Positions 43,781-56,845 of a stretch of 64,000 nt of DNA are shown one piece after another; position 1 is the first letter of the stretch; every line of letters starts with the position of its first letter. The notes under the pieces were generated by a model. It was given only the letters and a program-made list of their open reading frames with translations, did not search any database and was not told the DNA's origin. Source of the DNA: Clavulina sp. PMI_390 (Eukaryota > Basidiomycota > Agaricomycetes > Cantharellales > Hydnaceae); assembly GCA_015039315.1 (NCBI GenBank), contig WIDE01000077.1, positions 95,826 through 159,825 on the forward strand, written 5' to 3'. A program made the translations under genes and the position numbers.

Positions 43781-45291
43781 ATGCCTCACCTACCGAAATC
43801 CTTGCACCTCGAGTACAATCTGACGAAGCCTCTACGCACGTCATATAGTATTGCGGGTATCACGTTTATGGCATCTGCGATGGCTGCAGTATTTGTTGGC
43901 GCACTGTTGACAAAGGCAAGCACAATCTTCACCCACCCATTGCCGTCAGCTTCCTATTCACTTGGCCCTTGATCAGGGCTTAACCCAATCGACAGAACTG
44001 CAATACCTTCCACACCCGGACACCCCAGGTTACAACTGTAACAGCACCCTCATCTATCCTGGTAAGAGTCACTGGATTCACCGGGCCATGGTTTACTCAC
44101 AGCTTTCTCTCATAAAGGCCAACTCTTCGGGTCTATGCTCCTCAATACATCCTTCGAGTACCAAGCAATGTCGCAATTTGCTTACAGAGGTCAAAATATT
44201 ACCAACTGCACGCCTACGGATCTTACATTCATTGATGTTGTTGGACCACCACTAAACTATCCCCGAATAAATATAAATCAGACTGGTGTGTGCCAATAAC
44301 ATTGAATTCATGCCCCACGCGTCCATAACCCAGCTCCCCTGCTTCGTAGCATCTTGCTTTATACCAAATCCGGATACCAAAGGTGGAGTCACAGTTAGCT
44401 TTGCTGTCAATCAGCTGCTCTACTGGGGATACTTCGATCGTGTGTCGTCTATCGAAGTCGGCGTTTTGGTGGGTGCTATAATCTATACGCGTTGGGATAG
44501 GTTGCTTCTGAGTCACAACACTTTTAATTACCTAGGGGATAAACCTGCTTGCACAACTGGCCACCTATAAAGCCACATGGAATACGGCATGCAATTCCTC
44601 ACAGCCATATGGTTTCCGCATTGACCAGAACGTAGGGACAATCGGGATATTTCCTTTGGATAGCCCAGGCACTATCATCTGTCCCATACAGTTGAGCCAG
44701 GTTCCAGATGCTCTCGATTTGATCAATGCGACTCGCAGGGCGATGATAGATGACTGGACTACTAAACTAACCTCTCTCCCAGATCTTTTGTACCCCTGTG
44801 TGCCCAGGAAGAAAGTCTGGTTGCCATTCTGGACTCTACTACTAGACGTATTGACAACAATGTTTGCGTTCTTCAGCCCTATCCTCACCGCCGTTTTGTT
44901 GGTGCTACAGCGTCTCCAAGAAAGGAGGACACCGCAGCACCATGATGAAGAGTACGCCCTCCAGCCCTCGCTTCCACCATCTGCTTCATTCTTGAGGGAT
45001 GAAGATCCTAGTCTGCTATCGCCATCTTCCCCACGGAATATATTGAATCACGTCCAGGATTCAAGGCTTTCAGTGCAACGCCTCGAAAGCCTTGTTGAGG
45101 TGCTGCAGAATAGGATCCATCATCTCGAGGATAGGCAGACCAACGCTGATCTCCGTCCCGATACGGCCTCACAGAGCAGTGATCAAGAGACCACCTTAGA
45201 GACAAATGATGCCGAGGGAGTGGAGAATGGGTTGTTGGTGCATGAGGTCACTAGTCAGCTGCGTTTGCCAATATCACCCATGGAGACATGA
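43781..45291 (+). pseudogene. Decayed two-TM membrane/secretory protein gene
   Basis: A single protein-like sequence can be followed across three frames. The frame starting MPHLPKSLHLEYNLTKPL with a TM segment (GITFMASAMAAVFVGALL) runs to SYSLGP and stops. It resumes in another frame at DQGLTQSTELQYL, with an intron (GTAAGA...CACAG) to AFSHKGQLFGSMLLNTS, and ends near NINQTG. It resumes again at VCANNIEFMPHASITQLPC, stops after CTTGHL, and resumes at YKATWNTACNSSQ. The final frame, 44572..45291, holds FWTLLLDVLTTMFAFFSPILTAVLLVL (TM) and a cytosolic coiled-coil tail (RLESLVEVLQNRIHHLED). Many NxS/T sites point to a luminal/extracellular middle. At least three frameshifts suggest a pseudogene; assembly errors are possible. 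The family is not named by me. Confidence 0.65.
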
Positions 45292-45727
45292 TGGTTGGGA
45301 TTTTGAGGCACCCACGAAGGTCCTTGCACTTTTTGATACAAGTTCGGGAGAGTTATTAAGTTTTGACCCAATGACAAAGCCGCGCGAGATGGAGGGGCTG
45401 GATCACTTAACAATGATACTTGTTTCAACCCTATGAGTTATACAGGCCAGCTGCGCTGAGAAGTGTGATACTGAGGCTATCTACCAGTCCCTGTCTCCGT
45501 GCCCGATCAATTTCAAATTGGGGAGCCTTCGAAGCTGATTTGCGGCGCATGGGCGCCCCGGCATCAGGGTGACCGCGCGATTTTGGTATTGCACTGCCAC
45601 AGTTTCTGCGCATCTAGAGAAAGCGACTCGGCCACTTCACCCCACTGGGAACTGGTGCTGGCAAGCAACGCATGGTATAAAATGACCCAGAGCTTGCCAT
45701 TCAGCCGTGCACATACTCGTCTTCGCA
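45292..45727. other. Intergenic region before the hydrolase
   Basis: Promoter region of the serine hydrolase; GGTATAAAAT at 45674-45683 is a TATA-like box about 45-55 nt above the ATG. Confidence 0.5.
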
Positions 45728-47883
45728 ATGTCCCCTTCGACCGCCAACTTCGCTACTCCTGAGACGCGTTCCGCAATCCAGAAACTCTTCGATGACGCCA
45801 CTGCTGACTCTTTGGCTCCAGGCTACCAATTCGTCGTCTTTGACCGCGAATCTACCATTTTGAATAGTGTATCGGGATACAGTGATATCCCTTCTCCCGC
45901 TGAGGGAAGCGGCTCAGAGTCTACTCCAAGTGATGGAGTGAAGATGAGGCCTGACCACATTCACTGGATTATGTCTGCGAGCAAAATCGCCCTTTCGATC
46001 GCCGCCCTTATCGCACTCGAGAAAGGGCTCACAAGTAATGGAATGACAATTAACGACCTCGACAATCACGAGAAACTGGTGGAAATCTTGCCGGAATTCA
46101 AGTTAGGTGGTGGTAGCTGGGTAACGAAAATTATAGATGGCTGGGAAGAAGGCCTCGATGAGCAGGGGAGAAAGATCCCTAAACTTCGGGATACGAAAAC
46201 CCCTGTGACATTGAGGATGCTGTTTACGCACTCCACGGGGCTTGGCATTATTGTGAGTCACACCCATACTCATTCCACCCCAGGAGAACTCTTTCATGAT
46301 CATTTCGGAATAATTAATGTAGTGGGACGGCCCTTTGAACGCTCAAATGGCACGTTATTGCATAGATGAGCGGACGCAAAAGGGGATTCTGAACCTGCTC
46401 TTAGTTTATTCCGTTTGATGGGAGTGTTGCATTGAAGAAGCTGCCTATGATGGGCTTAATCGATTCTATCACGGTAATTGGATGTTTAATGCCTCAAAAA
46501 CCTCAAAATAACTCATATGGCCTTCTTTGGATATAGATACCTGCAGTGGTTGAGCCAGGTACCACAGTCAGGTAAGCTCTGCCGTGATAACGTTCATTCA
46601 ATGTCGTCCTTATCGTGACTCGACACATTAATCCTCTCTGTAGATACGGCTATTCCGCTGGTGAGTACTACGCCAGTACTTCACTCTCAACGTGGGCGGC
46701 TTACCATGAGATATTAGACTGGCTCGGCCAATGGCTCGTTCGCTCTACTGGTCGGAATCTTCGAGACTTACTCTCCACATACGTCCTGAAGCCCCTCGAA
46801 ATCCCTGCTGGGGAATGCGATAGCCATCTCAGAGAAGATATGTTGAAGAACATGAGCGGGGTCTACTTGCGAACTGACGATCCAAAGGAGCGCTTCAAGC
46901 GCGACGAGTACGTCTTCTGCTCACTGTCTTTAGCGCTTTTCGACATCACCTTGTCCGTGAACGATCTCACGCCATACATCTCCATCTATTACAGCGCTCC
47001 ACGAGGTTATTTCACTTGCGAAGGCGCGCCTCCTCCTGGCTATACGTACCAGGGAGCGGCTCCCCTCATGGCCAGCACACAAGCTTTTTCGATCCTTCTT
47101 CAGGCTGTTCTAAAGCATGACACCCGCCTCTTAAGCGAGAAAACGTGGATCTTTGCTGAAGGAGACGCCCTTGCAGGAACAAACATCAAGATTCCAATCC
47201 CAAGGGTAAGCCATCCTCCACCCGCACATTTCCAGCAAAACTTGATTCAATTTTCTCTTTCTATGTAGGTCCCTACGGCTTTCCCTACACTCGCAGCTGA
47301 GTCAGTCAAGAGCCGTTATCTAGTGATCACTTTAAAGGGATCTGATCATCAATGACACAGGTTGGAAACCTTCGCAAAGCCGGTAGACCCAGCCAAAGCA
47401 GGTACGATGAACCTCCTAAATACTGAACTCGCGTTGGGTCCGGTGCGTTCAAAGCAAACAGCTCTAGTCCCTTTTCATTCAAAATATCGTTGCTCACACG
47501 CCCCATCTTCGTTGGGACATTAGACCAAATCCGGGCGTCCTGCAGGAAGCTATGGTTGGACCGGGTTTCAAAGTTGAGTTAGCGAATCTTGCGAAAGAAA
47601 ATCAACATATTGACCAAGGATCCTCATATCACAACGCTCCCTCATACATGCTCTGGAATTTGACCCGTGTGCGATGCGCTCATAGATTCGTATTATATGA
47701 TTGACCCCATCAATGGGTTTGGATACATGTGGAGCTCACAAGTGAGTTAGCTTTCCTTGTAACTTCCCTGGGTCACCTGACGATCTAGCTCTTTGTATGT
47801 AGTGTGGACCATGGGCATCTGCTGAGGTTCTTGCTCTTCGAGATGACCTGGAAAAACTGCTTTATCGTAGTTTGGCTGAATGA
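45728..47883 (+). CDS. Beta-lactamase-fold serine hydrolase (class C / EstB-like)
   Basis: Fungal serine hydrolase of the beta-lactamase/transesterase family; substrate unknown. Start at the ATG of MSPSTANFATPETR. Motifs: IMSASKIALSIAAL (SxxK, nucleophile Ser), LRMLFTHSTGLG, VVEPGTTVRYGYSADWLGQ (catalytic Tyr region, made by removing a GTGAGT...TTAG intron), STGRNLRDLLSTYVLKPLEI, and GSYGWTGFQ joined to NSYYMIDPINGFGYMWSS near the end. The last exon is CGPWASAEVLALRDDLEKLLYRSLAE. Many short introns; the stretch 46250-46510 could not be placed in one frame with certainty, and a frameshift there is possible. No signal peptide is evident, so it is probably intracellular. Confidence 0.72.
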
Positions 47884-48135
47884 TGGCGGCTAGCGAGCTG
47901 CGCTAATCCATCGCAGTGCTGTATAACATACTACAGCAGTGTCGTCAATGCACGAGAAATGATTGATTGACTGATCTTTAATTACAAATTTGTTGAACTT
48001 CGTGATAAATGCGTAGAATTGCCAACAAGAAACGGGTATATCTGGATGATGTGTTATGGAAGCCTATGATCTAGGCTCAAACAATACAAATGAAGAATGC
48101 AAGAGGCAATAATGAAAGGTAGAAAATTCACAACA
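47884..48135. other. Convergent intergenic region
   Basis: Short 3'-3' space between the hydrolase and the FAB1-like gene. No gene seen. Confidence 0.6.
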
Positions 48136-51100
48136 TTACAGGACATGCGTAACGCGGAAATATTCGGAAGAGCTTGGGTGATTAACAACAGGTTTGGTCC
48201 ATTTATCTGGGAGGATGACGTCTGTAAGTTTGCTGTGGTATGCTGGCCAAGGATACGAGTTTACCTGGTACTGAGATAAAGTATCGATCCATTGCTCTCA
48301 AGAAGCGCGCCTGGTAATCAGATGGAGGCACTACAGTTACCTAATTGATCCAAGGATTAGCTGGAACGCAATAGAAAAAAGGATAACAAGTAGCACTAAC
48401 CTCTTTCTCCTTCCCAGAGTTCAGACCGTGCTTCGCTTTTGACTCTAGAGTTTTCGCAAAGGTGTAGGTTCCGAACGTGTCGACCAACCCACAGATGATC
48501 CTATGGGTCTGATGTTCCACGCCAAGCAAGAGCCTAGATGGTGAGCAACGTATCAGTAACGGTAGCGGCATGGGAATAGGATAATGCGCACGAGTAGTCC
48601 ATGACATTGCTGGACGCAAGGAATTCGGCATCAGAATTGAGAGCCTCTTGGAGAACATACTTGGACCTTGGTCCAATGTACGTTGGAGTCTTCCGTTGGT
48701 CTACACAAAGACTTTTGTAAGTATTCTTTCTCAAGAGTAATAAGGCCATGCACTCACTCTCCATAAAATCGACATCCATCAGTGTCTTCTTCTGGTCCGA
48801 CTTGGATTTGCGCCCACGGATCCCCTTCAGATCATATACAGTGTTTGGCTTGCAGTTCCAGAACAGGTTTTCCATAACGAGGATATCGGCTTTGGACTCA
48901 ATATTACCACTCTCGAGGTTCTTCACCTCGATCGAGAAGAAACCAAGAAGCTTAGCGAGCGCCGAAGGCTTGTCTTGAGTTTGATTCATATAAGCGAAAT
49001 ACGATGGAGAGAGTTCCAGCAAGACTTGTCTAAGGTAATAACCATCAGTGCTATCACTTCTTGAGGTTCGAAGCGGGAGTAACTCACAAATCTGAAACAT
49101 GCCAAGCAGTAACCAGAGTCTTGAGGATGAAACGATCATCCGCAGTCTTGAAGAAACTAGCCTTGCTTTTGCCGCCCTCAGCAATCCACCCTGTCGTACG
49201 TTCTAAACTTCTCATGAGGGTCTCCTCCACCCCACATTGCTTCCTTAGATGAGAGAATTGCAATGCATAGTAACTAGTGCACGAGAACTTTAGGCGGTTC
49301 CCGATCGTAAAATCGTACTGCACATGCGGACGTGCATCAATTTTAGGGAACGAAGGCCCCTGATCAAGTCCTAGCAAGGCGAGGCGGTGGATAGTTTCGT
49401 CGTAAGGGGATGTCGAGAGGCTGGTGGGAGATGTGTTTGTATCTAGAGCTTGCCCTTTCTTCGTAGGGCTGCTGGGAGTGACCATCAACTTCAGCGCGGT
49501 AGTGAACGTGGACGACAGACCCTTCCCACTAGTGTGTTCTGGTAATGGAGCAGAAGGAGCGTCTGGAGGTGGTGCTTGGATAGCAGATGCTGCTGAGACA
49601 GCTGCATCGCTATCCCCATCATGCGAGCTGACGTTGGTCACCTCTGAGGGATGAAGAGAGTGTTCACCCTTCTCCGAAGTAGATTGCTCTGATGTGGCGG
49701 CCGTCGTGTACGACTTGAGTGTGGGGGTTCCAAAAACACTGCTGTCTGCCGTGCTCGGCCCGCGCACTGTGGAAAGTGAGGCGGTCGCCGTGCTAGACCT
49801 CGTGAAAGCTGGACGATCAAGGGATAATGCTGAGGCAGCTGAGGAATTAGCTCCGGTAACAGTCTGAGAAGGTGCCATGGGTATCGGAGGTGGAGGAAGG
49901 TCTGGGAATGTTGAACCCATACTTGCAGTAACCTCTCCTCCAGCATTCTGCATGCTGACCTGCACATTGGGCTTCGCCCACGCACCTTTGGGAGGCATGT
50001 ACCGTGACGAGCTTTTACTAGATCCTGCTTTTGATGGCGTAGATGACGTATCGAACGATTTTCGGTGCTTCAGCACTTCTCGTAAGCTAAGCAGCGAAGT
50101 CACATCACGAGGGTTATCTTTCCGCGATATTGAGGATGAGAAGTCCTCCACCTCCTGATTCAAGAGCTCTTCACCATCATTGGCATTGCGTGGCTCAGCA
50201 TTAGACATTCTTCGGCTGGTAGTTGACGTCGATGGGCTACCGATCTGGGCGATTGGTCCACTTACGGAACGGCGCATGGAGACTGGGGGATGTTTCGGCT
50301 TTGATGACTTGAGTCCAGGGAGATTGCGTCCTGGAGCAGTTGGTGCGGCAATAGTTGGGCCAGAGGCAATATCTCGGAGTTCTTGACGATAATCGGGGGA
50401 CCTATGAACATATCAGCTTTGGAACGACGTTGATCCAGTCAAGAAATTCACCTGAGCGCGAACGCAATAATAGAACCCCACTCTGCTTCTCGCACCACAA
50501 CACTGCTCTTCGGAAGGCAATGCATCTTGGGCCCCCACCAATCCGGTAGTGTGCCTAGCAAGTCTGGAGGTACCATGGATACGGAATTGCTCAGGCTGCT
50601 TGTTGCAAGAGCGATTCCCCCACCACCCAAGCTTCGGTCGAGCCCGAGTGGCATGCTCGTCCGCAGACGCTGATATGTATCCGACGCGCTCATTATAAAC
50701 GCACGCCGAATGTCGCCCAGGTCTTCTAATGAGGAGTGTGCAAGTTGCCGGTAGAGTGCTGCCTCTGCGCTCGTGATTAGATCGCGGAGACTAGAGAGCG
50801 AAGCCCCAGATGAAGAGTCAGACTTGATAGTGGACGAGCGATCACGCTGGCTCGATTCACTTGAAAGAGCTGGTGCTGAGGCACTGTCACCAGTACTCCC
50901 ATTGGAGGTGGTGACAGTTTTGGAGGACCCATGAGAAGAGTTTGTCGTAGAAGGAATGGATGTTAACTTCTCAACCTGGGGAGCCGAAGAAGACCGGCGC
51001 GTCGGAGTGACATTCTCTTCGGGAGAATCAGTAAACGCAGGGGGAGTAGGTAGGGGCTTCAGGCTAGTTGTTGAGGCGGCGTCATCTGAAGCAATATCCT

Positions 51101-54100
51101 CCTGATCATGTGGAAGCGATAAAAAGAATAGTTAATTCGGGAAATTCCACTGACGTGGAAGGGAAACGCCTACCAGCCAACGCAGACGATCTTTCAACCC
51201 CTTCCAACAAAAGGTCATGTCCAATCTCAGCCGATCTCGCTCCGTTTTCAGCCATTCATCATTCCCTTCCCACTTAGACTCCCTACGGGTAACCTCCGCG
51301 ATAGACCTCGTAACTTGGCACCGAGGGATGCGCACATCAAAAATGCTGTCAGCAACATGCGACAGATGGAAAGATATATGCACGGGACCACGAATGAAGT
51401 GTCGGACGATGTTAGAGCGTGGTTGTGTCGAGGATGGAGTTATAGGAGGTGATGATGAGGCTTCTATGGAGGCTGGAGGTGATGCAGGTTCATTGGCCGG
51501 CGAGGAAGGAGCGGACTTGGAGGTCGGGGTATGCTCACAAAGCCAAGCTGACAATCGATATATGTCCTCTGAGTAGAAGAGCAGTTCGAGGAACTTCCCA
51601 AAGTCAAGAAGCCTGTAGGAAGATGGCCCAACGTTCAGTAAGAGAGCCCGGTATAGTGACATTGAGACTGAGATGCTCACCAAGCCCCATTACTGAGAAC
51701 AGATTTCGCGGTCTCCTTCCCGCATACCGCACAGCTCACGAAGCTCTCCATCTCATCTTCATCTGCGCCGACAGCATCATCCTGCGCATGTGCAGCATCC
51801 TCAATACGCCATGCGAGCTTAGCGGTCAACTTCCACTGCAAGTGCATCCAGCAATGCTCGACCAAAGTGACACTTTTCGCGCCCGTGTTGGTTCCGGTAC
51901 CTGCGCCTGCGCTGGGCACGCCAACTCCCATAGTAGATGCGGCGGCCAGAGCCAGGGATGACGGACGATACTGCTGCTGCTGTTGTGAGTGCGATCCTTG
52001 ATTCTGGGATTGAATTTGGGTCTGGTGCGCGATAATCTCCACCTCTTCGGCTGCCTCCACGAGCCACTGTCCGAGTGTCGCTTCGCGCTCGTCATAGTAG
52101 CGATAAGTCCGCCATTGTGCCAAGCGGGGAGGAATCGAGCCTGTGCTGCCCCCGCCTGGACCAGCCGCCACACTCACTGCATTCGAATTGGCAATAGGTG
52201 TGCTCGCCCCTGTACCTGGAATACCCGCGTCATTCATACTGACAGAAGCGGCAGTGGGAGCTGGCGACATAGGTCTCGGCGTCCCCCCACCAGCACTACC
52301 GCTGCCGCCAATACCGGGCACGTCGCTCAGTGAATTCGAATATAGCACTGTCAAGCACTGGTGCTTCAAAAAAGTGGACACGGATGTGCCAAATCCTGTA
52401 CCGGAACCATCAGGCTTCCAGCCCAGGATCGACGAGAGAGCTGCCTTATCTGCCCCCGTGATACGTTTACGTCGACGCGCACTAGCCCCTGTGGCAGAAG
52501 TGACGGTCGAACGATTTGTGGACGTAGAGGGTTCAGACCGGAGCTGGACAGTCAGCTTTTTGGTGCTGTCGCTCGATGAGGCTTTAGTGGTGACGCTATT
52601 TGAAGGAGGGTCGACATTGAGGTCATCACTCCAGCTACTCTCCCCACGAGCAAGTCTAACAAGCGTCTCTGGTGGCTCAAAACGCACACCTGGGCTCGTT
52701 GAGAACACAGCAGCAGAGCTCGTTATCCCAGCCAAAGCTGTACCAAATGGATCCACTGTTGGTGCGCCTCCGACAGACACCACGCGTCCTCCTAAACCAA
52801 TCTCGGTACCGGACTCAGCCCCAGTATCAGAGCTTGCTCCACCCTTATGACCTCGGGTCAGCGTGTTGTTGGGAGAGCTAGTAGGTGAACCAATCGCGAG
52901 ACGTGTGATAGTGTCTTCCGTTTGTTTGCGCGTCAGGGGACCACGCGTCAACTTTCCTGCGCCTGCTCCATGGCTACTAGCACCACCTGCGCTCGTGACC
53001 TTACCACCCGGCCCAAGGCTCAGCCCTAACCCCAGTCCGCTGATGCTCGGGAGATGAACCGGACGCTTGCGCGGGCTGGATTTTGGACTCTGCCCCTGTT
53101 TCTTCGACGTTGGAGTTGGACCAGGGCGAGAACGGGGAGCCTCAGGACGGCCTAATCCAAGTAAGCGCCGCCGTCTGCCCGCTTTACCCGGAGAATGTCC
53201 GTACGGCCCTAAATCAGGGACGTCATCGAAATCATTCGACTCATCAGATATTGTGTGGACGTCATGGTCGTCCGTCTCTCCCGTTTCCGCATCCTCGGAC
53301 TCGTCACGATCAATGTCTGACTCTCCGACCGTAGGGCTGGCGAAACCTCCGGCAGCTCCAGGAGTAGGACTCCCAGCACCAAAGTGCGAACGAATATCAA
53401 AGCCCCTCCGTGTTAGAAAACTCCACACACCCCCAAACCTCGAACGCCCACTCCCTCTCCCAGATTTCCCACTAGGACTATTACCCAATACCGGTGAAAG
53501 GGGAACGTTATTGTTTTGTGGAGGTGTACGAGGTGGCGAATGCGGAAAACTGCCGGGGATGGAGAGATGAAAGCGCTCAGAGAGGGAACGAGAATGTGAG
53601 GGCTGGACCGGTGATGGGGAGGGGGGAGGTAGCGGTGATGGAGGTGGCGGGAGCGGGTAGATAATCTCCACATGGCTGGATTGAAGGAGAGAGAGCTCAA
53701 GAATATTGGACAATTGGGCGTAGAGCTATGGAAACAAATTTTCAAATTAGCATCAATAGGGGAGATTGGAACTCGACTTTTGAAGTGTTCATGACAGCGA
53801 GAAACTTACGGCTAGACGCAACACCTTGACAAGCGAATCACGTTGCGAAGTGGATAGTGTTGCAGCAAAACTAGAGTCAATGACGACTTTTCCACCCACA
53901 ACCGCCATCGTCCTCAAAGCTTTGAGATCGTCCGTCTGCTCGCATACTCGGTATAGGGCTGAATGAAAGATTCGAATGAGTTTTTAGGCCAAATGCACGA
54001 CGCACAATTGATTTTGCGATTTGAAAAGAGAAAAGCTCACATTTCCACAAGTCAACTCCAGACAGATCCATGACGACATCAGGTTTTGCCACTGGGGTAC

Positions 54101-55265
54101 TTGGAGTTGGTGGAGTGGAGGGCGGACTCGATAACAGAAGCAAGCCACCGCGGTGTGGGGCAGGCTTTTGTACCTCCTGAGAAGCTTGTTGCTGCTGCTT
54201 GCCATCTGCGGGGGGCAAGGCGTACTCGCCTCGTACGAAGCGGCCGCTGGGTTTGATGGGGGTCTCGGGGCGTGGAGGAGAAAGACTAAAACCAGGGATA
54301 CCCAAACTGGCGGTCGCCCGATGGCGCCGGATAGCTATTGGATGGGATGCAGGAGAAGCAATGAAAGGGTCGGATGAGGGGGTGGCGTCATGGGAAGGAG
54401 AAGAGGAAAACACTACGGTGACAAGCAAATGAAGCATCGGCTCGGAGTCCGAATCAGATGAGGACGAGTCAGAGTCTCCTTTCTCATTATCAGGGAAGGC
54501 CAATGGCTGGAGGTGATGCGGTGGTGACGGTGATTGGGCATAAGGGGGATTGCATGACAGGTCCATGACGTTCGAGATATTTGCCAATCGTTGGAGTTCT
54601 CCGAGAGCACGGGCATTAAGTTCCTGAAGTTCGGAGCCGCGAAGCTTTGGGGGACGTAGACGGCGAGGGGTGGACGAGGTGCCGCTTCCATTAGGCGCAG
54701 TTGGCGCAGCCGATGCGGGCGTACTGGGACGAGGGTATGAACCTGAGGAAACGCGGTTCCCTATTGCCGCACTCGTCAATGTAGACTTGAGCAAATCCTT
54801 TTCGGAGTTTGGTTTCTCTCCAGGAGCCGCCCTGTTGCTCATCACAGTCGCGTCATAAGCGTTATTAGCGTCTGCACTTGCAGGCCCAGAGGCGACATTT
54901 GGGTTCGGACTTGTGGTAGTGTTGGTGCCACTAGCACTCATAACAAGACTGTCCCAGAGCAGTGTACGTTGTCGCCGAAAGTCGCGTGCAGCTTTGAGGC
55001 CGCGGAACCAATCAAACTCGCGCACGTCTTTGCTGATGTCCTCGACTACAATATGGACCAGCTCAACCCAAGACTTGGGGAGCGATTCATCGAGAATACA
55101 CTGTGTGATGATTTTACGGACATGATCACGTCCGCTGAGCGAAAGAGGTGGATTGAAGGGGGGAAGAAGCGGGGACTTTGGGATGCCGTGCGGTGTGGGA
55201 TCGTGGTGTGAATCATGAGGCCCAAGACCAGGCAGCTGAGGTAATGGCTTCGCGCGAGAAGACAT
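48136..55265 (-). CDS. FAB1: Fab1/PIKfyve-like phosphatidylinositol-phosphate kinase, no FYVE domain
   Basis: Makes PI(3,5)P2 from PI3P on the vacuole/endosome (family knowledge). Eleven exons: 54041..55265, 53810..53958, 51681..53725, 51174..51612, 50452..51101, 49088..50401, 48758..49029, 48592..48700, 48401..48533, 48265..48340 and 48136..48206. They sum to 6483 nt, 2160 residues, with all frames closing. The first ~1200 residues are mostly disordered. A Cys-rich conserved section follows: FVSCAVCGK, then LLDFGKFLELLFYSED and LSAWLCEH as in Fab1, and SIIAFALRSPDY. The kinase domain is C-terminal: YDFTIGNRLKFSCTSYYALQF, RFILK (ATP Lys), VMENLFW, YDLKGIRGR, NVMDYSLLLGVE (catalytic Asp), GLVDTFGTYTFAKTLESKAKH, then FLRAMDRYF and VPDKWTKP. 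No FYVE zinc finger precedes it, and upstream DNA shows none. Confidence 0.87.
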
Positions 55266-56845
55266 TCGATGGCCAGTCCTCGTCGATTCTAGCGCGTCGG
55301 ACGACGCGCCAACGTGGGCTGCTCGTCGTCGAGGTCAGTGACGAAAAGGATCGACGTCCACAAACGTGACAGGCCGGTTGACGATGAGTGTGGGAACTGC
55401 TCGCGTAACCACAACACTCTGTGAAGTTTGCGTCAAATCCTCTCCCACCTGGTAATTGCACTTGCACTATTAATACCCCCAATCGAGATAATCAAAACGT
55501 TCTTCTTACCGCTGAAGCTTATTATTCCATTTCTAGGGATATTTTTTTTCCTCTATATCCTCAAGACAGAAGCACATTGCCCCTTATTCTTATCTTTGCC
55601 TTCTTGAGTTAGCTTTGCTATGATGCCCTGTGAGAGATCACCAGTGCTGGAACTAAGACTCTCGCAAAAGAGAAGGATTATCTGAACCTAGGTGACAGAA
55701 GCCCCTCGCGAGCATTATGCCTCATCGCGCCCCTTAAGCAGTTTCACGAGCCACTTCATTGCCAAGTGAATACTGTGCTTATCGATCGACTTTCCCATTG
55801 TTCCCCATCGCCCCCGACTGACCAATGCTTTGGTTTTCCGCCGTTGAACTGCATCTCCATCTTGTAACGAGGTATCTAGGGATTGTTTGAGTTGACTTGT
55901 AGTGGGCTCTATTCGGCCACGCACGGAACAAGCTGGAATTTATATGAGAGGAAAGCTAGCCAGACCACACATTGATCCCGTGAGAGGCCAGACTATGGGA
56001 GAGTGTCGTATCTGACGCGTCCACCCATCGTAACTTATACAAGAAGCATCGGTCCGTCTAAGAGTCCCATGCTCGCTTGATTTACTGTTTTACCTTCCTC
56101 CGAATGGATCGGATCCGGGCAGCGAATCAACGGGCCCTGCCCAAGCCAAGAGCCAATCTCAATCTCGATCTAAACCATGGCAACACTGCGTCTCACAGGG
56201 GGTCGGCAGCTCCTAGGCTGTTCAAGGTCGATTGCCTCGAGTTTCCATCGCAATCTGAGCCGTATGCAGCGGATGCATTTAGAAAAGAGACTTGGAGAAT
56301 ACCAGGTCAAACGCGTTGTGGTGCGTCTGCCTGGATGTGCCTATATTGGAAATTTGAATGATGCGGTCTTCCAACCATATCCTGGGTTATGGATCGCCTG
56401 TCTATGTCAATTGGGGATCGGAAATACGTCGCTAAGCAGAGCGGCGAGGCAACGAGATTTGCTTGCCAAATATAGGAACACATCCTGTGAATCCGGGCTC
56501 GCAATGCCCTGCGATATAGGTGTCCCAAACATCTCTTTATGTCAATGGCTATCGGTGCCCGCGGTTCTTTGCGCAGTTCGATAAGCTAAGAGAGACCCCC
56601 ATGAGTAAGAGGACCGCACAGCTTGGATACTTAGGGCGCGTCGCAAAACCTCTTCCTGTACGATCAACCCGAAACTCTCTTGACGCTAGGTGAGCTGGTG
56701 TCAAGGCGGCTCCGAGGATCAGAATGCTAATATTAAATGTGCAAGTCTTCTTGTGGCTTGACTGTGCCAAGACCTGGTGCTTCTCTGCGATAGTACACCA
56801 GATCGGAATCTTGAGTCTCAAACGCGTTGAGTAAAGTTTTTATCG
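55266..56845. other. Intergenic region between the central block and the right TF arm
   Basis: About 1.6 kb holding divergent promoters of the FAB1-like gene and TF10. A plus-strand ORF at 56177-56584 (135 codons, ATG start, Arg/Ser-rich N-terminus that could pass for a presequence) has no motif. I do not call it a gene. No TE ends or repeats are evident at this breakpoint. Confidence 0.45.

Noticed and set aside
45728..47883. Calling the serine hydrolase a pseudogene because of in-frame stops
   Set aside because: Most stops fall in introns with good GT/AG ends, and splicing restores family motifs at the Tyr region and the C-terminus; only 46250-46510 stays unresolved.
52143..52850. 235-codon plus-strand frame inside the FAB1-like gene
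   Set aside because: Lies antisense to the exon 3 low-complexity coding region, and no domain is visible.
55715..55924. 69-codon minus-strand ORF between FAB1 and TF10
   Set aside because: Opens at GTG with no ATG and no recognisable domain.
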